Shown one piece after another: positions 1 to 9,061 of a DNA stretch of 41,631 nt. The notes below the pieces were generated by a model. That model had not been told where the DNA came from and made no database searches. It saw only the letters and a list, made by a program, of their open reading frames with translations. Made by a program: the position numbers and the translations under genes. The DNA is from Willaertia magna (lineage: Eukaryota > Heterolobosea > Eutetramitea > Acrasida > Naegleriidae), in contig CADWAF010000265.1 of NCBI GenBank assembly GCA_902984215.1, positions 1 through 41,631 of the forward strand, read 5' to 3'. Position 1 is the stretch's first letter. Each line of letters starts with the position of its first letter.

Positions 1-1
1 T

Positions 2-112
2 GAAATTTTAGTGAAAGGAATTTTAACTAATATAAAGAAAATAAAAGATAATCAAAAAATATCTAAAAAACAAAGAATGAAAGATATATTAATAAATAAT
101 AGTAATCGATAA
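2..112 (+). CDS. 3' end of an unidentified gene (partial)
   Basis: One frame is open from the window edge for 36 codons and ends in TAA. The residues are lysine-, isoleucine- and asparagine-rich (it ends LINNSNR), like the C-terminal tails of other genes here. Too little is present to name a family. It would converge on the coiled-coil gene, whose stop lies 40 nt further on, which matches the tail-to-tail spacing elsewhere in the window. It could instead be chance open frame in A+T-rich DNA. Confidence 0.4.
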   Translation, partial: EILVKGILTNIKKIKDNQKISKKQRMKDILINNSNR

Positions 113-152
113 TAGAATTGTAGATAATAATTGTAAAATGTAAATAAAAATT

Positions 153-662
153 TTATTGTAATTTTTGTAATTCCTCTTTTAATTTTTTATTTTCCTCCAA
201 TAAATTATTTATTTCCTTTTCTTTTTCATTTCTTAATTTTTGTAAACTATCTTGTTGAACATTTTTTAATTTATTCATCATTTCAGAAAATTGATTTTTT
301 AAATTTGTTAAATTATTTTCTAAATTTAAAATCTCTTCCTTTTGTGAAGTATTTTCATTCTCTAATTCAGTTTCTCTTTTTCTTAATCTAATCATTTCTT
401 GTTGAATCATTGTTTGTTCAGTTGCTTTAGATTTTAAAACATTTTCTAATTCAACATTTTGTTGATGAATTAAATTTTCAATTTCTTGTTTTTTTTCTTT
501 TTGGAAAATATCTTTTTGTTTTTTTAGTTCAATTACTTCTTGTTCTAATGATTGAATTATTTTGTTTTTAGATGAGTTTTTAAATGTGAGATAGAGTGTT
601 AGCAATCCACTAATTCCTAAAATACTACCTAGAACAATTACTTTATTATCACTAATATTCAT
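153..662 (-). CDS. Membrane-anchored coiled-coil protein
   Basis: This 169-residue protein has one hydrophobic segment near the N-terminus (about residues 8-26, VIVLGSILGISGLLTLYLTF), then an almost unbroken coiled coil rich in E, K, Q and L to the C-terminus. There is no signal cleavage site, so it looks like a signal-anchored or tail-out membrane protein with a long helical rod facing one compartment. No family was recognised. The ATG is the first in the open frame and is preceded by A+T-rich non-coding sequence. A role as a tether or scaffold is a guess from architecture only. Confidence 0.7.
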   Translation of the reverse strand: MNISDNKVIVLGSILGISGLLTLYLTFKNSSKNKIIQSLEQEVIELKKQKDIFQKEKKQEIENLIHQQNVELENVLKSKATEQTMIQQEMIRLRKRETELENENTSQKEEILNLENNLTNLKNQFSEMMNKLKNVQQDSLQKLRNEKEKEINNLLEENKKLKEELQKLQ

Positions 663-966
663 ATTTTTTTTAATTTTTTCTTATTTTCGAGTTCTCTGCT
701 GACATTTGATTGGCACACCCAAAAACATTCATTCAAAACAGTAGTTAAACATATATTGGACGATAGTAACTACAATTAAAAATTATATTTTAGAAATGAT
801 ATAATTATAATAGAATTTAAAATTGGAAATTAAGTTAATATCAACTCCGTTACCTACTCCATCGATTGACTCCATAAGAGTTATTTCCTTAAATTCTCTC
901 CCTTCCTTTCTTTTTTAAACCAACAAAACAATATCTTTATTTAAATAAAAAACAACAAACGAAAAT
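663..966. promoter_or_regulatory. Divergent intergenic region
   Basis: About 300 bases lie between the start codons of the coiled-coil gene (minus) and the cystatin gene (plus), so both promoters must be here. A pyrimidine-rich run (about 895-920) is followed by an A-rich leader up to the cystatin ATG. I see no ORF, RNA gene or repeat and can define no motif. Confidence 0.4.
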
Positions 967-1378
967 ATGAAACGTTTCATCGTATTATTCTTTACTGTCT
1001 TATTACTAACATTATTTGTTGAGAATGTATTTTCTCAAGTTGGAGCAAGGTAAGTAAGGATAGATAGGCATTCCAATTTGTTTTTCTTTAATTATTGTTA
1101 GATCTAAATTTACAGATCCCGAAAAGACTGAAGAGATAAGAAAGTTTATTCAACAAAAATTATCGGAAAGTACTCAACAACCAGTAACATCACTCCAAGT
1201 AATTAATATTGAATCTCAAGTAGTTGCCGGAACAAATTATTATGTTACAGTTGAAGCAACATTTGACCAACAACAACCATCAAAGAAATATACTGTTAAA
1301 GTATTTGAACCTCTTCCTCATGCTCAAACTGGTGGTGAAAAGTATAAATTAATGACTGTACAAGAAATTAATAATTAA
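967..1378 (+). CDS. Secreted cystatin (cysteine protease inhibitor), two exons
   Basis: Exons are 967-1049 and 1102-1378, with a 52-nt intron (GTAAGT...TTAG). The product is 119 residues. Residues 1-22 are a clear signal peptide (hydrophobic core FIVLFFTVLLLTLFV, then VFSQ). The mature part carries the cystatin signature QVVAG (QxVxG, the first papain-binding hairpin) and a second-hairpin VFEPLPH, which resembles stefins. Family knowledge: such proteins inhibit papain-family proteases (MEROPS I25). A second acceptor AG at 1114-1115 leads to an early stop, so the upstream AG is the right one. The gene lies 70 nt upstream of EME1 on the same strand. Export suggests control of lysosomal or secreted cathepsins, which is inference. 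Confidence 0.88.
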
Positions 1379-1448
1379 TTTTTATCTTTGTAAATAAATA
1401 TTTTCTTTTCCCGCCCAATTTTTTCGTTCCTTCTTTCTCTAGAAAATA

Positions 1449-3101
1449 ATGTCTTTGAATGAAGAAATTATTTGTTTAAGTAGCGATGATGATGATGATG
1501 AAATGAATGATGATTATTGTGCTGCTGCAACTAATAATAATCATAACATTGGTAGTGAAATAACAAATAATTATTCTATGGCAATTTCTGGTAATAAAGA
1601 AAACAATGTAGTTGAAATACTAAGTGATGATGAAGATACTTTTCAAGGATTCACAACATCTTCTTTTTTTAATAATACGAAATATGATTCATCATCTAGT
1701 ACTTTTGAAAAAAGACTTTCATTATCTCCATTTACACCTACTAATCCATCTTCTCCTTTAAATTTAACAGATTGTCAACAATTTACTTGTGACACTTTTG
1801 ATGATATGCCATTTTCAATAATAACAACCAATTTTTCTTCAAACTATACTAATGATAAGAGATTATCTTTAAGTCCTTCTTCTAATTTAATGGAAGATAA
1901 TAGTCAACCAATAAATAAAAGAACATTTGATAGTATTACAAATGACAAAAATAAAAAGTGTAAAACAACAACATTTACTAAACAACAAATAACATCATTT
2001 ATTAAAAGAGCTAAAGGTAAATATTCAAATGAAGAGATATTAATATATTTAGATAACAATTTAATTAAAAGTGTTGGTGGAAATGATATTTATATTTATT
2101 TAAGTGATAATTTTAAAAAAGATCAAATTATTACAAAAATAAATTTACCAATATCATTTACAATAGAATGGAAAAGAAAATTACCAATTGATTATTGTAA
2201 ATATGTTTTAGAACAAATAAATTCTATAAATTTAATAGATAAATATTTAAATGAAGAATATTTAAATATAACTATACCATATTGTTGTATTAGAATGACA
2301 GGTGACAATTTTATTGATTTATATCAATGTAATCAATTAGATAATTATTTAGATAAAGTTATAAATAATTTAAAAATAGAAAGTAAAAAATCAATATTAC
2401 AATATCAATTATATAAACAAAATAAACAACGTAAAGAATATTTAATTTTATTTTTAATTGAAGGATTAAATGATTATATTAAAAAATTAGAAAAAGAACA
2501 ATATAATAAATTATTACAAAAACAATTAAATAAAAAGAATGATCATATTATAAATACTTTACAAATAAATATGAATGATATTGAAAAATATAAAATTAAA
2601 TTAGAATTAAAATTTGGAAAATATGTTAAATTTGTTGAATCAAAAAATTGTAAACAAACAATGGAATTTATTGTAAATTTAACTAAAAACTTAATGGAGG
2701 CTCCTTACAAAAAACAAACAACAATAATTGATTTTTTACATACAAATTCAGATGGAAATGGAAGACAAACATCTTTTAAAGAGATTTGGAAAAGACAATT
2801 AATGGAAATACCATCAGTTAGTCAGAAAATTGCTGAAACCATAATGAATGAATATCCAACAGTTAATTCATTATTAACTGCATATGATGAATGTAAAAGT
2901 GAAAAGAAGTATTTATTAAGTGATTTGGAATGTTTATTTAAAGTTGGGGAAGGTTCAAATAAAAGAAAAGAAACTAGGAAAAAGGTTGGAAAGAAAGCTT
3001 CTAAGGCAGTTTATGAAGTGTTTTGTTGTAATTCAAATTTAAAGGAAAGTAATGCCACAACCCTTAATAGTCAATCCTATTTTGCAGATGAAGAAGATTG
3101 A
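1449..3101 (+). CDS. EME1: EME1/MMS4-like subunit of the MUS81 structure-specific endonuclease
   Basis: This 550-residue protein has a disordered, acidic and asparagine-rich N-terminal third, an ERCC4-like (XPF-family) region at about 190-430, and a C-terminal helix-hairpin-helix part. The stretch IWKRQLMEIPSVSQKIAETI followed by EYPTVNSLL is the family's C-terminal signature. EME1 is the catalytically silent partner that helps MUS81 cut 3'-flap and recombination intermediates in the nucleus. Two SUMO-interaction-like motifs, hydrophobic strands followed by acidic runs, occur near residues 6-18 (IICLSSDDDDDE) and 54-63 (VVEILSDDED). The gene is a single exon and follows the cystatin gene. Assignment rests mainly on the C-terminal half, because the ERCC4-like part is diverged. 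Confidence 0.82.
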   Translation: MSLNEEIICLSSDDDDDEMNDDYCAAATNNNHNIGSEITNNYSMAISGNKENNVVEILSDDEDTFQGFTTSSFFNNTKYDSSSSTFEKRLSLSPFTPTNPSSPLNLTDCQQFTCDTFDDMPFSIITTNFSSNYTNDKRLSLSPSSNLMEDNSQPINKRTFDSITNDKNKKCKTTTFTKQQITSFIKRAKGKYSNEEILIYLDNNLIKSVGGNDIYIYLSDNFKKDQIITKINLPISFTIEWKRKLPIDYCKYVLEQINSINLIDKYLNEEYLNITIPYCCIRMTGDNFIDLYQCNQLDNYLDKVINNLKIESKKSILQYQLYKQNKQRKEYLILFLIEGLNDYIKKLEKEQYNKLLQKQLNKKNDHIINTLQINMNDIEKYKIKLELKFGKYVKFVESKNCKQTMEFIVNLTKNLMEAPYKKQTTIIDFLHTNSDGNGRQTSFKEIWKRQLMEIPSVSQKIAETIMNEYPTVNSLLTAYDECKSEKKYLLSDLECLFKVGEGSNKRKETRKKVGKKASKAVYEVFCCNSNLKESNATTLNSQSYFADEED

Positions 3102-3344
3102 AAGGTAGATCTATTCAAGTAATTAATAAAACCTTCTATAAACCATTTAAATTCTTTGTCATTATCTACCTTTTATTGTTCCTCTCCAACAAACTAATCG
3201 TATTTCCAAACAGATTTGTTTCGTTCAACATAAGCGTGACGTGTATTTGAGATTTTAATTAAAAATCTCTTAGTAATGTGAATTTATCAAACAGAAAAAA
3301 AATAATCAAAACCTGTAATATAACCAATATTTCATTGAAAAAAG

Positions 3345-3557
3345 ATGGCAAACTCCGCATATGCAAGAATTAAGAGTAAACAATTCGAAAAGGCTGGAAA
3401 ATTAACCAAAGAAGAAAGAGAAAAGAGAAAACAAGCAAAGGAAGGTAGTGAGGGTTCACAAGTTGGTCCATTAGTTTTAGCATTTTTACTTTTCATTGTT
3501 GTTGGTTCTGCTCTAGTCCAAATTTTCAATAATGCAAGAACCGGAAGTATTGAGTAA
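3345..3557 (+). CDS. SERP1: RAMP4/SERP stress-associated ER membrane protein
   Basis: This 70-residue protein has the typical size and layout of RAMP4: an N-terminal cytosolic stretch with R-S/A-x-K-x-x-x-F-E-K-like spacing (ARIKSKQFEKAGKL), a basic and acidic middle, and one C-terminal transmembrane helix (VGPLVLAFLLFIVVGSALVQIF). RAMP4 is tail-anchored in the ER membrane and associates with the Sec61 translocon and ribosomes. Here the start ATG is in an AAAAAAGATGG context. A similarly sized frame on the opposite strand is a shadow. Neighbouring RPL19 is also part of translation, but no operon link is implied because the genes converge. Confidence 0.9.
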   Translation: MANSAYARIKSKQFEKAGKLTKEEREKRKQAKEGSEGSQVGPLVLAFLLFIVVGSALVQIFNNARTGSIE

Positions 3558-3806
3558 ATTGAGAATTAATATTTCTTTATTTTAACCATCGATTTTGTAT
3601 TATAATTTAGTGTTATATTAAATAAAATTTTGTAATTTTTAAATTATTTTTCAATGTTTTTTTACCTTCTTTCAGTAAGTCTAGAACAGACACAAACCTA
3701 GAACGAGCAGTAATAGAACATTAGAAGCAAATGAATTATTTCATAAAGATTTTTTTATTTTTGTGGAGGGAAAAGGATAACATATTACATTAATAACTTA
3801 GAAAAT

Positions 3807-4412
3807 TTACTCTTTCTTTTGTTGTTGTGCTGCTTTTTCTGCTTGGTCAATAACCTTCTTCTTCTTGCTTTCAGATTTTTCTGCACGTTTAACTCTAATC
3901 TTTTCTTGTTTTTCTTTCTTGATTTTGAGTTGTTCTTGAATTCTTTGTTCTCTGATTAATTCAGCCTTTGCCTTGAAGACGTGTTCCATCAATTGTCTCT
4001 TGGATTTGAAGACGTTACCTTTAACCTTTAAATATAATTCACGATATAAAGATTTATCGATTTTACCGTTATCTCTATACTTCTTTAATAATTTTCTTTC
4101 AACTCTCATTCTATTTAACCATTGAAGTCTAACTGGGTTTCTAGCATTCATGGTACCAAATCTTTTACCAATACCCATATGTCTACCCTTTTGTTTAGCT
4201 TCTCTTCTAACTCTCCAATTGTATCTGGATCTGCTAGTAATTGGCTTTCTAATAATGATACCAGATTTAACTAACTTTCTAATGGAGTTTCTGGAGGATG
4301 CTTGTGCGATTTCAGATAATTCTGCAGGATCAAACCAGACTCTGCCTTTACCGCAATCCATAACATCAGCAGCTAATCTCTTTTGTAATCTAAATGTTGG
4401 ACCTCCTGTCAT
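3807..4412 (-). CDS. RPL19: 60S ribosomal protein L19 (eL19)
   Basis: This 201-residue protein matches eL19 along its length. [14 protein letters not shown] is the N-terminal start, [13 protein letters not shown] and [12 protein letters not shown] are family signature blocks, [18 protein letters not shown] is the central helix region, and the tail is a long Lys/Arg/Glu helix. eL19 is a large-subunit protein that forms an intersubunit bridge through its long C-terminal helix. The reading frame is less A+T-rich than its neighbours, as expected for a highly expressed gene. The start is supported by a 5' UTR intron that ends exactly at the ATG. Confidence 0.95.
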   Translation of the reverse strand: MTGGPTFRLQKRLAADVMDCGKGRVWFDPAELSEIAQASSRNSIRKLVKSGIIIRKPITSRSRYNWRVRREAKQKGRHMGIGKRFGTMNARNPVRLQWLNRMRVERKLLKKYRDNGKIDKSLYRELYLKVKGNVFKSKRQLMEHVFKAKAELIREQRIQEQLKIKKEKQEKIRVKRAEKSESKKKKVIDQAEKAAQQQKKE

Positions 4413-4479
4413 CTATTTTATTGAATAAACAAATTTTAAGTGTTAAGAAACAAAAAACAAATAAAAGAAAGAATATTAC
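4413..4479 (-). other. 5' UTR intron of RPL19, plus its upstream gap
   Basis: Read on the minus strand, GTAATATT (from 4479) and a terminal TAG (at 4413) define a 67-nt intron whose acceptor abuts the RPL19 ATG. No ATG lies close upstream in the leader, so the intron interrupts the untranslated leader rather than the coding sequence. First-intron placement at or near the start codon is common in ribosomal-protein genes. The remaining gap, 4480-4739, holds the leader and promoter of RPL19 and the 3' flank of the next gene. I see no further feature there. Confidence 0.65.
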
Positions 4480-4739
4480 CTTTGTTCTCTTTGGCTATTT
4501 TTTTTCAACAAATTTTTGTTCTGCGTTGGTTAGATTTTACAACAAAACTTAAAAATGAAAAAATGAGTTGTTTGCTCTTTTTCAAAGTTTTTGCCTGAAT
4601 TTGAAAGAGTCTTTGTTTTTACTATGGATTGCTTACTGAAATGAAAACAAGTGTTTTTAGATGAATATGTTTAGACAATAAACAAGTTAATGATTAAATA
4701 CGAATGAATAATTATTTACAAAATTTATTTATTATAACT

Positions 4740-4988
4740 TTATATTCCTGGACCTGGATATTGATGAGTATCTCTACTTCCGAAAGAGTAACCACTTAAT
4801 GTTAAGTTATTAGTGTCTTCACTGGAACCTAATCTACCAATATCTCCTTTTAATTCAATATCTTCTCCACTAGTACCTAAGAAGTTGGAACCCTCTCCGG
4901 AAGTAGTACTGTGTTTTATCTCTTTACGATCTAAGTTTAGGTTGGGATCCCTATCAAATGTTCTATCAGTATCTATATCTCTTTCCAT
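4740..4988 (-). CDS. Small hydrophilic protein, unknown
   Basis: The product is 82 residues, with no hydrophobic segment, a charged N-terminus (MERDIDTDRTFDRDPN) and a glycine/serine/aspartate-rich rest ending QYPGPGI. Base composition is clearly less A+T-rich than the flanks, which favours real coding. A frame on the other strand over the same bases looks like a shadow. No family was recognised. The composition resembles disordered, stress-type hydrophilins, but that is only a compositional likeness. Confidence 0.55.
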   Translation of the reverse strand: MERDIDTDRTFDRDPNLNLDRKEIKHSTTSGEGSNFLGTSGEDIELKGDIGRLGSSEDTNNLTLSGYSFGSRDTHQYPGPGI

Positions 4989-5222
4989 TCTTTTTATTTA
5001 TTCTTATTAAATTTACTATTTTTATTTTCTCTTTATAAGTTTTACTTAAATTATTTTAGGAAAGTATAATATAGTTATTTTCCAATAATGTTCAGTACTG
5101 ATGTAATTGTTAGTTTCTATTTATAATTATATTGTTTTTTACAAGTTGATTGTTTACGTAAAACTCATTCAGATTCCACACGAACAATTATTTATTTATT
5201 ATTTAATTTACAACCTTAATAT

Positions 5223-6935
5223 TTACAAACCTTTATCTCTGGTGGATTGTTGTTGTCCAACTTGTGCTGATGTGGTTGGTTGATTCCATTGTTTTCCAGC
5301 AAGTCCTTTATCATCAACATTTCCTACTGGTTGATTCCAATTACTAGATTCTGCAGTGCTGTGGAATGGTGATTGTTGCATTCCACCTTGTTGGAATTGA
5401 GAACCACTTTGTAAATTACTTTGAGGTTGTTGATATTGACCTTGCATTCCTTGTTTTTCTAAGCCTTGTTGTCCAGTATAACCTTGTTGCAATCCACGTT
5501 GTTGGTCAAAAGAACCTTGTTGGCCATATCCTTGTTGTTGAATTCCACCTTGTTGGCCATATCCCTGTTCACTCTGTTGTAAATGAGAACCTGGAGGATT
5601 TTGGTGAGTGTGGAAAATACCACCCTGTTGTTTTTCTTGTTGCATTCCACTTTGAATTCCTGATTGAACACCAGATGAAAGACTACCAGTTTGTGATCCA
5701 GTTTGCATACCAGATTGTAGGCCTGTTTTCATTGCGGATTGATCCTTAATTCCTTGTTGTCCACTGTATCCTTGTTGGCCATATCCCTGTTCGTAACCTT
5801 GCTGTCCAGTTAATCCTTGTTGTTCATAGCCTCTTTGTTGTGGATAGCCTTGTTGTTGTCCAGTATAACCTTGTTGGCCTATACCTTGTTGACCGTGATG
5901 GTGTTGTTTTTCTTGTTGAATTCCACTTTGAATTCCTGAATGAATACCTGAAGAGAGACTGCCAGTTTGTGATCCAGTTTGCATACCAGATTGTAGTCCT
6001 GTTTTCATTGCAGATTGGTCTTGAATTCCTTGTTGACCACTGTATCCTTGTTGTAATCCACGTTGTTGGTCAAAAGAGCCTTGTTGGCCATATCCTTGTT
6101 GTTGAATTCCACCTTGTTGGAACTGAGACAAAGGAGGGTGTTGGTGAGTGTGATGTAGAGAGCCCTCTTTTTCTTTTTGAATTGCACTTTGGATACCTGA
6201 TTGAATACCAGATGAAAGGCTACCAGTTTGCATACCAGATTGCAAACCTGTCCTCATTGAAGATTGATCTTGTTGTGGATAGCCTTGTTGTTGTCCAGTA
6301 TATCCTTGTTGGCCAATACCTTGTTGTAATCCTGATTGATACTGTTGGCTGCCAAACTGTGAGGCAACACCTTCTAATGGTGGTCTTCTTTCATGTTGTA
6401 CAATTGGTTGACCAACAACTGACTGTTGAACAACTGGAGGTTGATGAACAATTTGTTTAATTGGTTGCTCTCTAACTTCAAGAATAGGTTGGTGATGATG
6501 TTCTGTAACTTCTGGTTTCATTAAGACATCTTTAACTACTTCCTTTTGACATCCTTCAACTCTTGGAGGTAATTGCTCTCTTGAACCAGAGACAGAGGAC
6601 TCAAAGGTAGGTTGCATTTGTTGATGTGATTGGCCTAATCTATTTAGTTCTTCCAATCTTCTTCTTTCAGCTTCTTCCTTTCCATGTTCTTCCACCCTTA
6701 AACCTTCTTGTTGTCTATTGACAATAGGTCCATGCTCAATTTGCTTTTGGATAGGAACAACTTGTTCTTGGACAACGTGCTGAACAGGTCTTTGTTCTAG
6801 AATAGGTTGTTCTCTAATGTTTTGATGTTGGTGGGTATGTACTTGTCCAACACCTCCCCCTGTTTGCATTACGTTTTCCTTAACACCAGTGGTTGGACAG
6901 CTTTCACAAGTTTCGTTTCTTTTTGTTTCTACCAT
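5223..6935 (-). CDS. MVETK-head protein with a long Q/G/S-rich prion-like repeat domain
   Basis: This 570-residue protein comes from a single exon. Residues 1-80 form a head (MVETK... VKENVMQ... REQPILEQRPVQHV... VPIQKQIEHGPIV) that is clearly shared with the protein at 35234-35704. A short charged helix (EEAERRRLEELNRL) and a second hydrophobic/proline stretch (HHHQPILEVREQPIKQIVHQ) follow. From about residue 190 to the end the sequence is tandemly repeated, low in charge and rich in Q, G, S and Y, with GYGQQG, GYSGQQG and GLQSGMQTGS units. Composition is close to FUS-type prion-like domains that condense into assemblies. No enzyme domain is present. Plausible roles (stress assembly, cytoskeletal or surface coat) are inference. 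Frames on the opposite strand here are shadows of the repeats. Confidence 0.85.
   Translation of the reverse strand: MVETKRNETCESCPTTGVKENVMQTGGGVGQVHTHQHQNIREQPILEQRPVQHVVQEQVVPIQKQIEHGPIVNRQQEGLRVEEHGKEEAERRRLEELNRLGQSHQQMQPTFESSVSGSREQLPPRVEGCQKEVVKDVLMKPEVTEHHHQPILEVREQPIKQIVHQPPVVQQSVVGQPIVQHERRPPLEGVASQFGSQQYQSGLQQGIGQQGYTGQQQGYPQQDQSSMRTGLQSGMQTGSLSSGIQSGIQSAIQKEKEGSLHHTHQHPPLSQFQQGGIQQQGYGQQGSFDQQRGLQQGYSGQQGIQDQSAMKTGLQSGMQTGSQTGSLSSGIHSGIQSGIQQEKQHHHGQQGIGQQGYTGQQQGYPQQRGYEQQGLTGQQGYEQGYGQQGYSGQQGIKDQSAMKTGLQSGMQTGSQTGSLSSGVQSGIQSGMQQEKQQGGIFHTHQNPPGSHLQQSEQGYGQQGGIQQQGYGQQGSFDQQRGLQQGYTGQQGLEKQGMQGQYQQPQSNLQSGSQFQQGGMQQSPFHSTAESSNWNQPVGNVDDKGLAGKQWNQPTTSAQVGQQQSTRDKGL
5459..6330. 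repeat. Coding tandem repeats in the Q/G-rich protein
   Basis: A roughly 110-base unit encoding GLQSGMQTGS...GSLSSG...QSGIQ...QEK occurs at about 5626-5746, 5904-6020 and 6168-6270, giving spacings near 270 bases. A second unit encoding GQQGSFDQQRGLQQGY occurs at about 5470-5560 and 6040-6120. Copies differ by scattered substitutions and one short deletion (SQTG is missing from the third copy). They therefore look like segmental duplications that have drifted but kept frame. Confidence 0.8.
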
Positions 6936-7185
6936 TTTGATATTAGCTTAGTTGAGATTTTTTTATTATTATTGCTAATATAAGCCCTCGATAAACGTAA
7001 TTTAATTGTTTTGAATTATAAGCTCAAAAGTTAATCTACTATATTGGGGTATTCCTTTTTTTCTGGAAAGGCAAGTCTATTGTCAGTAGTAAAAAAATAG
7101 AAATTAAATTAAAGGGTCTACAATAGATTTGGGAAATCTTCTTTGGCCTTGTTGCCACTTCAAAGAACTACAAATTTATTTAAAA

Positions 7186-8931
7186 TTATTGATACCTTCC
7201 ATTTATGAACAAATGATTCCACAACCAACCAAACTTGTTAAGCCACCTACTGAAATAACTATTCATTTCAACTTTGTGTCTTGATATAAAATCTAGTAAA
7301 ATTCCCAATAATAAAAAATCATTATTACCTTGGTTGACTAAATATGCATAGTTTTGTAAAAATTCTTGATAAATTAATTCGTTGTTTTCTAGTAAAAAAT
7401 AAGTCCCATTTGCAATAGTTTTTAATATTGGGATGTTCTGTAATTTAGGTATGAGATGCTGTAGTATTAAGATAAATTCATTCTTGTTTCTAGGTGTAAA
7501 ATTGTCAATATTTACGAAATTTAAAATGTTAAATCCAATTTGTTGTAAAAATAAATTGAAATTTAAAACACTGGATATTTCTAAAAATACATATTTTAAT
7601 ATCGAAAATAAAAATATTTCAAATTCAACTTTTTGTTCCTTAAATAGCTTAAATTGTTGTATAACATTTAACAAAAAATGGAACTTTTTTAATTCCAAAT
7701 AAGATGGATCATTTTCTAATTGAACCAAAACAGATTTCGAACAATTTAATACCAGTTCATTGTTTTTATCATCAAGCACACTTAGAAATAAATTGTAAAC
7801 TAAAAAATTAAATTTTTCTTCCACATTTAATAATTCCAATGATAAAATATTTTTAAAGTATAATGTTTTAAGTTTTTCTAAATTATCTAAAGTCAATTCA
7901 TTAAAATATTTCCATATAAAACATTCAATAATTTGAAAATAAAATTCGTTGTAACTTTGACTTTCTAAATTAATAAAAGAGTTTACTAGCTCTCTAGCTT
8001 GACCATTAAGGAAGAATTGTCTCTCAAGTAAGGGCAATAAATTAGAGTTAAAAAATCTAATAAAAAACACTATCGAGTTATCTCTTATGTCTGTTATATT
8101 CACATATTTTGAAAGCCTCAATAGTCTCTCTTCTTCTACATTAGGTTTCAAAGGGGTAGGAACGTAAGGTGGTGTACTTTCATTTGGGTTCATGAATGAA
8201 CAAATCGGAGGTAAAATGTTCATTTTAGGCATTACATTCGATATTGGATGTGAGGACATTTGTTGCAAAGAAGGAAAATTGAAACCATTATGGATAGGGG
8301 GAATTCTTTCTTCGCATTGTTCTGTTTTATGATTTGTATCGGAATTAATTCTTGTCCTTGTATTGATAGGTAGAAGTGGTTGGTTACTAGAAGAAGCTGA
8401 AGAGTGTTGCCTCTCTTCCATGTTGTTAGACTTTTTCTTTTTTACATCTTGTTGAACAAAGGAATCTGTTACCATAGATTTATCCTCCGTTCCTCGTTTA
8501 TGTTTTGGTCCTCGTTTCTATCATTTATAAATACATGTGTTTGTCAAAATTTTAACTTACCTTTGGTTCTAGGTAAACACAGTTTTCCAACCCTCTTCTT
8601 TTACATTCACCACATGGCGAGCTCTTGTCTATAAATGGAAAAATTGAGACACAATTTTAGATTAATTGTTAAACTTACCACACTTTCGGTGTGATTTGCG
8701 ACAGTTTGTGCATGCCATCTTAGCCTGAAGGTCATTAGTCAACATGTTTGAACTGGAGGGAAATGAATTGTTTGAGTTTAGTGTTTGTAGTGTGTTTGGG
8801 TGTTGAGTAACAGATGAGTTATTTCCAACAAAAAAAGTAGAGTTTTCATTAGAAGACGATTTGTTTGTTGTGCATGTATTGTCGCCACAAGTTTCTCTTT
8901 TGACTTCACTAAAGGGAAGCTGCTGGTTCAT
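7186..8931 (-). CDS. Zn2Cys6 binuclear-cluster transcription factor, three exons
   Basis: Exons on the minus strand are 8931-8679, 8628-8561 and 8517-7186, with introns of 50 and 43 nt (GTAAG...TATAG, GTAAG...GATAG). The product is 550 residues. Splicing assembles a perfect fungal-type Zn2Cys6 domain across the first intron: MACTNCRKSHRKC joined to DKSSPCGECKRRGLENC (cysteines near 74, 77, 84, 90, 93, 101). It is followed by the basic linker EPKKRGPKHKRG. The N-terminal 70 residues and residues 120-200 are Ser/Asn-rich and disordered. The C-terminal 330 residues are helical and end in WLNKFGWLWNHLF and NGRYQ. Such proteins bind DNA and regulate transcription. The target is unknown. The ATG at 8475 is internal. 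Confidence 0.88.
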
Positions 8932-9061
8932 AGTAGTACTTTGCTTCTTGATTTTTTTGCTTTTAATCCTCCGTCTCGTTTGCGCGCTAAATATCCTTTG
9001 TTTAATTGTTTCAATTTGGTATTTTGTTTTTTCTATGATAGTAAGTTGCCAGACAGCAATT

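Noticed and set aside
1102..1115. Alternative acceptor CAG at 1115 in the cystatin gene
   Set aside because: It gives a stop a few codons later, whereas the TTAG at 1101 yields the complete cystatin.
5366..6460. Plus-strand frames across the Q/G-rich repeats, and a second minus-strand frame (5459-5671)
   Set aside because: They are shadows of the repeat codons: composition is dominated by V, L and H without any domain, and the minus-strand 570-residue frame covers them entirely.
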